24,021 nt of DNA from Bordetella parapertussis (GCA_945862495.1 CAMAYM010000035.1:1-24021), one strand, 5' to 3'; shown: positions 15,114 to 22,299, counted from the stretch's first letter. Program-made: numbers and translations. The notes: a model not told the origin generated them from the letters alone.

Positions 15114-16276
15114 GTAGACTCCAGTACGCTCAAATAGTTAGCGACTGCCGCGCCGCCCATATTAAAGACTGCACCCATATGTGCCCCGGGGATTTGCATA
15201 TCTCCCGCGGTCCCTGAAAGTTGCATGGCGGCCATCACATGTTGGGAAACGCCAGTAGCACCGATAGGGTGACCGCGCGACTTGAGCCCACCAGATGGGT
15301 TCACAGGAAGCTTGCCATCCTTTGTTGTGACACCCTCAAGAATGACACGTGCACCCTGACCGTGAGGCGCAAGACCCATCGCTTCGTACTCCAGCATTTC
15401 GGCGATCGTGAAGCAATCATGGGTTTCGACAAACTTCAAATCGTTGAGCGTATTTCCGGCGTCTGAAAGTCCTTTTTGCCAGGCCAATGCCGCTCCTTCA
15501 AAGCGCGTCGCATCGCGCCTTGAAAGGGGTAAAAATTCGTTAACATGGGTGCGTGAGCGCCAACGGACTGCTGGAACTTTAGCGCCCGCCAAGGGCTCAT
15601 TCGATAGCACGAGTGCAGCGGCACCGTCGGATACGAGTGAGCAGTCTGAACGTTTCAGTGGTCCTGCGACAAAAGGATTTTTCTCGGAAGGGGTTCGACA
15701 AAAATCAAATCCTAAATCCCGACGCATATGGGCATAGGGGTTGTGCATGCCGTTAGCGTGATTTTTTGCGGAGATCGCAGCAAGCGCGTCAGACTGATCT
15801 CCGAAGCGCTCAAAGTACTGACCCGCGATTTGACCAAAAACGCCAGCGAAGCCACCTTCAGTATTGCCTTCTTCTTTGACAAACGATGCTTTGAGCAAAA
15901 TATCGCCAATCTCTTTGTTGGGCAGGGTATTCATTTTTTCCATGCCAACCACGAGCGCGCGTTTGATGCGTCCGCTTGCAAGCGCATCCAGCGCGGCCCA
16001 GATCGCGGCCGAGCCTGTTGCGCAGGCGTTTTCCATGCGGACAGCCGGCGTGTGACGAAACTCAGGAATCGCGATGCTCATCAGGGCTGCGCTAAAGTCT
16101 TGCTGCACAAATCCTGCATTAAAGTGACCGACAAAAATTCCGTCGATGTCGCTAGGCTCGATTCCTGCGCTCGCAATGGCCGGCAATGCAGCCTCACGAA
16201 TGAGTTGGTCAAAGTCCATATTGTCAAGCTTGCCGAAGGGGGTATGTCCCCAACCAACAATATACGGTTGCTTCAT
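15110..16276 (-). CDS. Thiolase-like enzyme (SCP-x/non-classical branch), lacking the second catalytic cysteine
   Basis: A 388-residue thiolase-fold protein. The nucleophile is Cys85 in ENACATGSAA. His286 in ETHDCFTIAEML replaces the NEAF region, and His336 is in NPSGGLKSRGHPIGATG. The C-terminal motif of biosynthetic and degradative thiolases (CIGGG-type) is replaced by FNMGGAAVANYL, so the usual second cysteine is absent, as in the SCP-x-like and many uncharacterised thiolase-domain proteins. Possible reactions include CoA-dependent cleavage of a beta-keto thioester or another acyl transfer. Some proteins of this group need a partner DUF35 protein, but none is encoded here. AAGGAA overlapping the SDR stop codon is the ribosome-binding site. 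It lies 10 nt after the SDR gene and overlaps the ligase gene by 4 nt. Confidence 0.9.
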   Translation of the reverse strand: MKQPYIVGWGHTPFGKLDNMDFDQLIREAALPAIASAGIEPSDIDGIFVGHFNAGFVQQDFSAALMSIAIPEFRHTPAVRMENACATGSAAIWAALDALASGRIKRALVVGMEKMNTLPNKEIGDILLKASFVKEEGNTEGGFAGVFGQIAGQYFERFGDQSDALAAISAKNHANGMHNPYAHMRRDLGFDFCRTPSEKNPFVAGPLKRSDCSLVSDGAAALVLSNEPLAGAKVPAVRWRSRTHVNEFLPLSRRDATRFEGAALAWQKGLSDAGNTLNDLKFVETHDCFTIAEMLEYEAMGLAPHGQGARVILEGVTTKDGKLPVNPSGGLKSRGHPIGATGVSQHVMAAMQLSGTAGDMQIPGAHMGAVFNMGGAAVANYLSVLEST

Positions 16277-16286
16277 ATTTGTTTCC

Positions 16287-17084
16287 TTAGATCGAGCCGG
16301 TTTGGCTCTTGCGCAGCGTAGGAATACCTACGCCAGAGGCGTCAAAGCCGCCATCGACAGCGATGCATTGACCGTTAATGAACGATGCGGCAGGACTGCA
16401 TAAAAAGCCGACAGCCTCAGCGATTTCTTCAGTTGTGGCGTATCGGTTCATAGGGATCGTATCGTAATAGTCGGAGCGAATGGCGACGCTGTGCACGAGC
16501 TTGGCCATTTCAGTATCTACGGGACCAGGGGCGACCACGTTCGCACGAATACCGAGCGTACCGAGTTCGACAGCTTGCTGTTTAGTGAGATGGATGATCG
16601 CAGCCTTACTCGTGCCGTAGGCGACGCGCAAGGTACTGGCGCGCATACCTGAAATGGAGGCGATGTTAACAATCGAGCCGCTGCCTTGAATTTTCATATA
16701 CGGAATACAGGCTTGCGAACATAAAAATGCGCCATCGAGATTGGTGCCCATGACATAGCGGAACTCTTCAAATGAAGTATCTACCAACGGCTTGAACACT
16801 GCCACTCCTGCATTGTTCACGAGGGCGTCAATACGGCCAAATTTTGCCGCAACTAAATCAATAGCCGTTTGCACGTGGTCGGGTTTCGAAATATCGCAGG
16901 TGAGGGCGAGCAGGTGAGCGGGCGCGTTAAGCTCGGCCTCTGTTGTTTTGAGGGTAGTTGCCTCAACATCTAGCAGTGCGACACGGTAGTCATGGGCGAG
17001 AAACCATTTTGCAACTGCAAGGCCTATTCCGCGGGCTCCGCCCGTAACAACAGCGACAGGGCTATTAAGGGTAGTTGAGGACAA
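16287..17084 (-). CDS. SDR-family dehydrogenase/reductase
   Basis: A classical short-chain dehydrogenase of 265 residues. The NAD(P)-binding motif TGGARGIG is at 14-21, the conserved NNAG at 90-93, the catalytic serine region is IASISG (141-146), and the catalytic pair is Tyr156 and Lys160 in YGTSK. LLDVEA after the second strand, with an acidic residue, suggests NAD rather than NADP. I chose the TTG at 17084 because GGAG (complement of 17091-17094) sits 6 nt upstream. The longer frame begins with a TTG at 17096 and has no ribosome-binding site. It is the first gene of the operon with thiolase and ligase, where oxidation of a 3-hydroxyacyl or hydroxy-acid intermediate is the simplest role. 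It could also act on a cyclic alcohol. Confidence 0.92.
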   Translation of the reverse strand: MSSTTLNSPVAVVTGGARGIGLAVAKWFLAHDYRVALLDVEATTLKTTEAELNAPAHLLALTCDISKPDHVQTAIDLVAAKFGRIDALVNNAGVAVFKPLVDTSFEEFRYVMGTNLDGAFLCSQACIPYMKIQGSGSIVNIASISGMRASTLRVAYGTSKAAIIHLTKQQAVELGTLGIRANVVAPGPVDTEMAKLVHSVAIRSDYYDTIPMNRYATTEEIAEAVGFLCSPAASFINGQCIAVDGGFDASGVGIPTLRKSQTGSI

Positions 17085-17095
17085 GTTTGACTCCA

Positions 17096-17124
17096 ATATT
17101 AGAAGGAACTTCTACAGTGTCAGA
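17096..17124 (-). promoter_or_regulatory. Possible promoter with dyad for the SDR-thiolase-ligase operon
   Basis: Reading the minus strand, CTGACA is followed after 16 nt by TAATAT, a fair sigma-70 pair. A 5-bp dyad, AGAAG-GAA-CTTCT (17101-17113), occupies the spacer, where repressors commonly bind. Against it, transcription would start at about 17089, so the GGAG chosen as ribosome-binding site would not be in the message. The real promoter may therefore lie further upstream. Confidence 0.25.
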
Positions 17125-17172
17125 CTTTACCAAATCACGCTGAAGAAGGTTGTACTCTTGCAACTATGGTGT

Positions 17173-17793
17173 TTAGGATAGCGGCAATGTCAAGACATTT
17201 TTAGAGCCCGGACGTGCGAGCATTTTGGCATACCACGCCTCAATATACGGCCTAGATTTTGATTGCAGATTGAGTCCAAACCAACGATGAATTTCGCACG
17301 CCATTGGAATATCCGCCATGGAGAGTGTTTTTCCGGCGACATATTCAGTGGTGCTCAAATGTGCCTCAAACCTGTCGAGCAAGATTTCTGTCCCGGCGAT
17401 GGAGGCTTCTACTTTTTTCATATCACGGTCAGGCTCAGAAATGCGAATGAGTTGCCAGAACGCATCGCGACCGGAGGGGCCAAACGTGGTTTGTTGCCAA
17501 TCCATCCAACGCTCAGCGTTAAAACGCGCGTGCAGATCGCTTGGATATAAGTTTCCAAGTGAGTGCTTGGCGCAGAGGTAGCGCACAATCACATTAGATT
17601 CCCACAGCGTAAAGTCACCCTCAACGAGTGTGGGCACGACAGAGTTTGGGTTCATGGCAATGTACTCGGGCGTTTTAGTGATCCCAAAGGCACCACCGGC
17701 ATCAATGCGCTCAAACGCGAGGCCAAGCTCTTGCGCAGTCCAGACCGCCTTGCGAACGTTGATAGAGGTAATGCGTCCCCAGATTGTTAACAT
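17173..17793 (-). CDS. Glutathione S-transferase, theta-like
   Basis: A 206-residue cytosolic GST. The thioredoxin-like N-domain has SINVRK at residues 10-15, with Ser10 as the likely glutathione-activating residue, as in theta-class enzymes. The glutathione-binding NPNSVVPTLVEGDFTLWESNVIVRYL is complete, with the Glu65-Ser66 pair and the cis-proline. The helical C-domain contains LSMADIPMAC, the N-capping and hydrophobic-staple region. Function is glutathione conjugation or isomerisation of an electrophile, with no hint of the substrate. GGAAAA lies about 6 nt before the ATG. Its gene follows the VOC gene after 41 nt and precedes the SDR operon by 88 nt on the same strand, so it could feed into detoxification alongside that operon, or it may be unrelated. 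Confidence 0.93.
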   Translation of the reverse strand: MLTIWGRITSINVRKAVWTAQELGLAFERIDAGGAFGITKTPEYIAMNPNSVVPTLVEGDFTLWESNVIVRYLCAKHSLGNLYPSDLHARFNAERWMDWQQTTFGPSGRDAFWQLIRISEPDRDMKKVEASIAGTEILLDRFEAHLSTTEYVAGKTLSMADIPMACEIHRWFGLNLQSKSRPYIEAWYAKMLARPGSKNVLTLPLS

Positions 17794-17834
17794 TTTTTAT
17801 TTTCCAAAGTAATGGTGGCTGAGCGTTGATGTGA

Positions 17835-18689
17835 TTATTGAACAAAATCTATCAGTGTGTTGAAGTCAGGTATCGAAATAGAAATACGGTCTGGTTGTTC
17901 GCGCCACACGACTTCGGGAAATCGTTGCTGGGTGAGCAGGACGCGTTGCTTGACTGCCTTGAGGTCCGTTGTTTGCAGCGCGATCGCACCGAAAAAACGC
18001 TCTCTTGTTGCATGCGCTTGGATCAGTGATCCGTAACATTCCTGATATTGGGCGAGTGTGACGAATACAAGCGAATATTTTTTTGCTCGGATACGCCATT
18101 CACCGTGGACGCCTCTATTTAATGTCCCGCCCGATGCGGCAAGATACTTTTTGGCTTCAGCGGTTGGATCCTGGGACACAATCAAAAAAGCGGCGGTACG
18201 AATCGCTTTGTTGGCATGCGACTGCCATTCTTTGCGCCATACAAGCTCGGGTGTCAGGTGCTGGCAAAAATAGACCCGACCCGCTGGGAACGTACCCGCC
18301 TCAAACCGCGTGGTACGAAAGCGCGCGGCAAAGGTCGCGCCATCAAGTTCAACCGGCCGCGAAAAAGCCTGCACGGGTTGGAGGGGACGCTTGGCACGCG
18401 TAAATGCTTGGAAGGTCTGGTCTGCATTGTTGGTTTGAAATACCAACCCATCGATTCCGACGGGACTGTCCAAAACCTCTTGCCTCAATACATCGGTATC
18501 TGTGGGTAGCCCGACAATTTCGACATAATCGTCCTCAAGCACGAACAAGTGATTGATTGAGCCCAAAGAGTGTCGACCACGGGGCGTAAGAGAGAAACCT
18601 AGCGACTCGAAAATCGCTTGGGCACGATCCAGTTCAAAGTGGACATTGATGACCGTGTGATCGAGTGCCAAGGGGAGGGCGGTTTTCAT
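17835..18689 (-). CDS. Glyoxalase-like (VOC-fold) protein
   Basis: A protein of about 284 residues with a glyoxalase/VOC-type beginning: LDHTVINVHFELDRAQAIFESLGFSLTPRGRHSLGSINHLFVLEDDYVEIVGLP. It has a first-strand His and the late Glu of EIVG in the positions where VOC enzymes hold metal. The length and form fit the glyoxalase-like domain family, which carries two unequal VOC-like halves. The second half includes VYFCQHLTPELVWRKEW, conserved in this family. No substrate is known. The ATG at 18689 is chosen. A TTG at 18698 would add three residues, and neither has a clear ribosome-binding site. It starts 17 nt after the exonuclease III stop and is probably in the same transcript. Confidence 0.82.
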   Translation of the reverse strand: MKTALPLALDHTVINVHFELDRAQAIFESLGFSLTPRGRHSLGSINHLFVLEDDYVEIVGLPTDTDVLRQEVLDSPVGIDGLVFQTNNADQTFQAFTRAKRPLQPVQAFSRPVELDGATFAARFRTTRFEAGTFPAGRVYFCQHLTPELVWRKEWQSHANKAIRTAAFLIVSQDPTAEAKKYLAASGGTLNRGVHGEWRIRAKKYSLVFVTLAQYQECYGSLIQAHATRERFFGAIALQTTDLKAVKQRVLLTQQRFPEVVWREQPDRISISIPDFNTLIDFVQ

Positions 18690-18706
18690 ATTTTGCAATC
18701 AGGGGA

Positions 18707-19486
18707 TTAAAGTTTGAGCGTGGCCACCACGGGTGCATGGTCAGAGGGTTGCTCGAGCGCACGCGGTCCTTTGTCGATCACACATGCCGTGCAGTGCGGC
18801 ACCAGCGAGCCAGAGAGCAGCACATGATCGATACGCATTCCCGCGTTGCGCTTAAAGCCATTCATTCTGTAGTCCCACCAACTAAAGGATTTTGGCGGTT
18901 GATCAAACAGTCTAAAGGCATCGTGAAAGTCTAGGCTGAGGAGGGCGTCGAGTGCAGCACGCTCAGGCGGAGAGACTAAAATTTGTCCCACCCATTTGGC
19001 GGGATCATGCACATCTTCATCCGCAGGTGCGATGTTGTAGTCGCCGAGAATAGTGATGTAATCGTGCGCGGCTTTTTCTTGTGCCAGCCATTGCTCAAGC
19101 GCTTTAAACCAAGAGAGTTTGTAGACGTATTTTTCGCTATCCACCGCCTGGCCATTTGGACAGTAAGCGCAAATGACGCGTATGGAGCGCTCTCCAAAAG
19201 GAAGGGTCACGGCAACGATGCGTTGCTGAGGATCCTCAAAGCCTGGGATATTGCGCACAATATGTTCGCCGGGCTGGCGAGAAATGACGGCCACGCCATT
19301 GTAGGTTTTTTGCCCGGTCCACGCGGCGTGATAACCAATCTCGGTAAACGCTTCGAGTGGAAACTTATCGTGATCGAGTTTGAGTTCCTGCAGGCAGAGT
19401 GCATCGACTGGATTGGCAGATAGCCAGTTGAGCACTTGGGGCAGGCGAACCTTGAGAGAGTTGACGTTCCAGGTAGCGAGTTGCAT
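18707..19486 (-). CDS. xthA: Exodeoxyribonuclease III (AP endonuclease)
   Basis: A 259-residue base-excision-repair nuclease that cuts at abasic sites and degrades 3' ends of duplex DNA. Every catalytic position of the ExoIII family is present: WNVNS (7-10 region), Glu34 in LQELK, Tyr108 in AYCPNGQ, Asp149 and Asn151 in GDYNIAP, Asp220 in RIDHVL, and Asp249-His250 in SDHAPV. Length is close to that of E. coli XthA (268). The start ATG has no clear Shine-Dalgarno. The gene lies 47 nt after alr and could have its own promoter, though none is evident. The link with D-alanine genes seems to be by neighbourhood only. Confidence 0.96.
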   Translation of the reverse strand: MQLATWNVNSLKVRLPQVLNWLSANPVDALCLQELKLDHDKFPLEAFTEIGYHAAWTGQKTYNGVAVISRQPGEHIVRNIPGFEDPQQRIVAVTLPFGERSIRVICAYCPNGQAVDSEKYVYKLSWFKALEQWLAQEKAAHDYITILGDYNIAPADEDVHDPAKWVGQILVSPPERAALDALLSLDFHDAFRLFDQPPKSFSWWDYRMNGFKRNAGMRIDHVLLSGSLVPHCTACVIDKGPRALEQPSDHAPVVATLKL

Positions 19487-19533
19487 GGCACAGTTTTAAA
19501 TGGCGTAGAGCCGATGTGCCAGATTCTAAACTG

Positions 19534-20622
19534 CTATTTACCTATATAAACGCGCTGGACGCGTTTTACGTTACATAGAAGCTCATAGGCGATCGTATTG
19601 GCGCGCTGTGCGACGGTATTGATGTCTATTTGACGTCCCCAAAGTTCGACGCGACTGCCTATTCCCGCCTCAGGGAGTCTGGTCAGGTCGACGCTGAGCA
19701 TGTCCATTGAGACACGCCCGAGCAGCCGCGATTGTTGGCCATCGACGGCAACTGGCGTGCCAGTGGGTGCGCTACGGGGATATCCATCTGCATAGCCGAT
19801 CGCAACCAGTCCGACCCGTGTCGGTTGTTCAGCGATAAAGGTGCCGCCGTAGCCAAGCGCCTCGCCAGGGTGAAGCGTTTTGACGGCGAAGACCTCACTT
19901 TCCAGGCACATGACTGGAAGGAGTGTATGGTTGGGATGCTGTTCAATATACCCGGCTGGCAGCGGGTTGGCACCATATAAAAGAATACCGGGTCGTGCCC
20001 AGTCCGTATTGGCACTTGGCCATGCCAGCACCCCAGCCGAGTTGCTCAAGCTGCGCGCGCCCGGTAGGTGATGGGTTGCGCGCTCAAAGGCTTTAATTTG
20101 CTGATCCGTTGCGGATTCGGCTGGTTCGTCAGCCCGAGCAAAATGTGACATGAGCGTGATTGAGGCGACTGCAGGACATGCCGCGAGTCGCGCGTACGCG
20201 TCGGAAACTGCGTTTAGCGCAAAGCCTGCACGATGCATACCCGAATCAACCTTTAGCCAAACGTGTACGCTTGCCGGCGGCAGGTCGCAGTGAGCAAACA
20301 TGTTGATTTGAGACGCTTGGTGTACCGCCACCCAAATGTTGTTGACGCAAGATTCCTCGAGTTCTTGGGTATCAAAGCAGCCTTCTAGCACGAGAATTGG
20401 GCGCGTTATGCCCGCCTGTCTGAGCTCAAGCGCCTCAGACATCAGTGCGACGGCAAAGCCATCCGCTATATCTGCGAGTGCTTGGGCGCATGCAACAGCG
20501 CCGTGACCATACGCATTGGCCTTGACAACCGCTAATGCCCGGCCTTGATGAAAATGTTGCGCTGTAAGATAGTTTTGGCGGAGTGCCGCTAGGTCAATCA
20601 GTGCTCGAGAAGGTCGTGTCAT
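19534..20622 (-). CDS. alr: Alanine racemase, PLP-dependent
   Basis: A 362-residue fold-type III PLP enzyme interconverting L- and D-alanine. The PLP lysine is Lys34 in VVKANAYGHG. The opposing catalytic tyrosine is Tyr258 in LGYGGTF. VDSGMHRAGF (125-134) and SMDML (305-309) are family signatures. It lies 36 nt downstream of dadA, so this copy is likely the catabolic racemase (DadX type) that supplies D-alanine to DadA. It could also serve as the only racemase for peptidoglycan if no second alr exists elsewhere. No ribosome-binding site better than AAAAGA is seen before the ATG. I use alr as the family name, and dadX would be equally fitting by context. Confidence 0.96.
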   Translation of the reverse strand: MTRPSRALIDLAALRQNYLTAQHFHQGRALAVVKANAYGHGAVACAQALADIADGFAVALMSEALELRQAGITRPILVLEGCFDTQELEESCVNNIWVAVHQASQINMFAHCDLPPASVHVWLKVDSGMHRAGFALNAVSDAYARLAACPAVASITLMSHFARADEPAESATDQQIKAFERATHHLPGARSLSNSAGVLAWPSANTDWARPGILLYGANPLPAGYIEQHPNHTLLPVMCLESEVFAVKTLHPGEALGYGGTFIAEQPTRVGLVAIGYADGYPRSAPTGTPVAVDGQQSRLLGRVSMDMLSVDLTRLPEAGIGSRVELWGRQIDINTVAQRANTIAYELLCNVKRVQRVYIGK

Positions 20623-20658
20623 TCTTTTGTCGCAGTTTCAGTCGATTATGTGCGGCTC

Positions 20659-21954
20659 CTAGGCGGGTAATGCGATAGCGCGCGCAGCAAAACCAGAGTG
20701 TGCTGCATGATAGCGACTGACCGCAAGACCTTCGGTGCTAATTTCTGGGCTCTTTCCCGTCAAGATGTCCGCAATCAGCTTTCCCGACCCACAGGCCATG
20801 GTCCAGCCCAAAGTGCCGTGTCCAGTGTTGATAAAGAGGTTGCGCAAAGGACTCGCACCGATAATCGGTGTGCTGTCGGGGGTCATGGGGCGCAAGCCAG
20901 TCCAGAAAGAGGCTTTTTTGACGTCACCGCCCGGAAACAGATCTGTCACGACTTTTTCGAGCGTGGCGCGACGCTTTGGATTGAGCCGCAGGTCAAAGCC
21001 ACTGAGTTCTGCCATGCCGCCCACACGAATGCGCTGATCAAAGCGTGTGACGGCAACTTTGTAGCTTTCGTCCAGTACGGTGGACTGAGGAGCGAGGCTT
21101 TCGTCAATAAGAGGAACGGTGAGGGAATAGCCCTTGACCGGATAGACGGGCAGATCAATATTTAAGGGCCCAAGCAAATCTCTTGAGTAGCTGCCGAGTG
21201 CGACCACATACCGATCCGCAACCAGTGTTTCCTGGCCGATTCTCACGCCTTTGATGGTATCGCCTTCGCGGATCAGTTGATGAATGTCTTTACCGAACAG
21301 GAATTTGACGCCGAGCGATTCCGCCAGGGCGGCAAGACGCGTCGTAAAAAGATTGCAGTCCCCGGTTTCATCATTGGGTAGTCTTAAGCCGCCCACCAAT
21401 AGATGCGTTGCGTTTTTTAAGCCGGGCTCTACAGCCGTCAGTTCGTGTTGGCGAAGTAATTCATAAGGGACGCCGCATTCTTTTAAAACTTCAATGTCAC
21501 GACTCGCCGCATCAAATTGCGCTTGAGTACGAAATAATTGCAAAGTCCCTGACGTACGCTGTTCGTATTGAATGCCTGTATCTGCACGCAGCGCGTCCAG
21601 GCAATGACGGCTGTATTCCGCCACACGCATCATGCGTTCTTTGTTGATGACATAGCGCGCTGCTGTACATTGCCGCAACATGCTCGCCATCCACTTTAGT
21701 TGCCATAGGCTGCCATCGAGTCGGATCGCAAGTGGGGCATGTTCTTCAAACATCCATTTCAGCGCTTTGAGGGGTACGCCCGGAGCCGCCCAAGGTGAGG
21801 AGTACCCAGGCGATACCTGCCCTGCATTTGCAAAGCTTGTTTCGTTTGCTGCGCTAAGCTGTCTGTCGACCACCGTGACGTCCGCACCTGCTTTGGCGAG
21901 GTAATAGGCAGTGGTGGTACCGATGACTCCGGCGCCTAGAACGACTACTTTCAT
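20659..21954 (-). CDS. dadA: D-amino-acid dehydrogenase, FAD-binding catalytic subunit
   Basis: A 431-residue membrane-associated flavoenzyme that oxidises D-alanine (and other D-amino acids) to the 2-oxoacid and ammonia, feeding electrons to the respiratory chain. The FAD-binding motif GAGVIG is at residues 7-12, followed by TVVDRQ. SFANAGQVSPGYSSPWAAPG is the hallmark DadA loop, with WTGLRPMTPDSTPIIG and GHGTLGWTMACGSG (378-391) at the C-terminus. Length matches E. coli DadA (432). AAGG lies 9 nt before the ATG. The dadA-alr order matches the dadAX operon of proteobacteria. In other species dadA is controlled by Lrp and alanine. No lrp gene is adjacent, but the upstream region is extremely A/T-rich with dyads. 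Confidence 0.96.
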   Translation of the reverse strand: MKVVVLGAGVIGTTTAYYLAKAGADVTVVDRQLSAANETSFANAGQVSPGYSSPWAAPGVPLKALKWMFEEHAPLAIRLDGSLWQLKWMASMLRQCTAARYVINKERMMRVAEYSRHCLDALRADTGIQYEQRTSGTLQLFRTQAQFDAASRDIEVLKECGVPYELLRQHELTAVEPGLKNATHLLVGGLRLPNDETGDCNLFTTRLAALAESLGVKFLFGKDIHQLIREGDTIKGVRIGQETLVADRYVVALGSYSRDLLGPLNIDLPVYPVKGYSLTVPLIDESLAPQSTVLDESYKVAVTRFDQRIRVGGMAELSGFDLRLNPKRRATLEKVVTDLFPGGDVKKASFWTGLRPMTPDSTPIIGASPLRNLFINTGHGTLGWTMACGSGKLIADILTGKSPEISTEGLAVSRYHAAHSGFAARAIALPA

Positions 21955-21969
21955 GGTGAAGGCCTTAAT

Positions 21970-21993
21970 CTTTAGTGAATATCTAAAGTTTAG
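21970..21993. promoter_or_regulatory. Half-site cluster upstream of dadA, possible operator
   Basis: CTTTAG (21970-21975), CTAAAG (21983-21988) and TTTAG (21989-21993) form two overlapping dyads: CTTTAG-N7-CTAAAG and CTAAA-G-TTTAG. The cluster ends 16 bp before the dadA ATG, within its presumed leader. A role as Lrp-type operator or as an RNA stem-loop near the ribosome-binding site is possible. Neither is shown. Confidence 0.35.
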
Positions 21994-22018
21994 GGTCTGA
22001 TGGCTAGTGTTTTTTTTT

Positions 22019-22038
22019 GATTTTTTTATAAAAAAATC
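22019..22038. repeat. Perfect 20-bp A/T palindrome
   Basis: The sequence GA-T7-A-T-A7-TC is its own reverse complement over 20 bp and is embedded in T8 and T7 tracts on either side. It lies between two diverging genes, so a terminator role is improbable. A curved or easily melted regulatory element, an UP-element, or a nucleoid-protein site is more likely. Confidence 0.6.
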
Positions 22039-22127
22039 TATAAATCACTTTTTTTGTTGCTTTTCATACAATTTGACAGAGAAAATCGATTTATTGCGTG
22101 ATTTGATAGTTTGCAGTGATTAAACGT

Positions 22128-22156
22128 TTGACTATGATGATTTTCGCACGTACACT
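22128..22156 (+). promoter_or_regulatory. Sigma-70 promoter of the cold-shock gene
   Basis: TTGACT (22128-22133) and TACACT (22151-22156) are separated by exactly 17 nt. The predicted start is near 22163, giving a leader of about 137 nt, similar in scale to the long leaders of cspA-type mRNAs. An upstream TTGACA at 22073-22078 lacks a matching -10. Confidence 0.6.
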
Positions 22157-22162
22157 CAAAAG

Positions 22163-22299
22163 GCAAGATTCTCAAGCGACGCGGTTTTTGTACCTAGGCT
22201 GTCGCCCTTAATGGTAAGCAGTGGTGTCTATCCCTTCCTTGATCATCTAGCACGCTGGGCGTTTTTGCCCGATTTTTATATTTATCAAGGAAGTTCGAA
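22163..22299 (+). ncRNA. Structured 5' leader of the cold-shock mRNA, candidate RNA thermosensor
   Basis: CTTCCTTGAT (22234-22243) is perfectly complementary to ATCAAGGAAG (22284-22293), which contains the ribosome-binding sequence AAGGAAG six nt before the ATG. Pairing would hide the ribosome-binding site. The 40-nt loop contains a smaller GGGC/GCCC hairpin (22257-22270) followed by GATTTTTAT. A further 5-bp helix, GCGAC (22176-22180) with GTCGC (22201-22205), lies upstream. Enterobacterial cspA leaders switch structure with temperature. That this unrelated leader does likewise is inference. The pairing arms are seen directly. Confidence 0.55.

Larger units (their letters stand above)
21955..22299. 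other. 345-bp divergent intergenic region between dadA and the cold-shock gene
   Basis: No conventional gene lies here. From left to right it holds a cluster of CTTTAG/CTAAAG half-sites next to dadA (21970-21993), a very A/T-rich block (about 22009-22056) containing a perfect 20-bp palindrome, a sigma-70 promoter for the cold-shock gene (22128-22156) and that gene's structured leader. I could not find a convincing -35/-10 pair for dadA, which would fit an activator-dependent promoter. Confidence 0.7.

Noticed and set aside
15728..16321. Open frame of 197 codons on the plus strand opposite the thiolase gene
   Set aside because: It lies wholly opposite a gene with complete family motifs, shows no family resemblance or ribosome-binding site, and its composition fits a shadow frame.
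22073..22078. TTGACA considered as the -35 of the cold-shock promoter
   Set aside because: No -10-like hexamer at 16-18 nt. The TTGACT/TACACT pair downstream is better.
22148..22154. ACGTACA resembling part of the enterobacterial cold box
   Set aside because: It overlaps the predicted -10 region instead of the start of the message, and a 7-nt match is weak.
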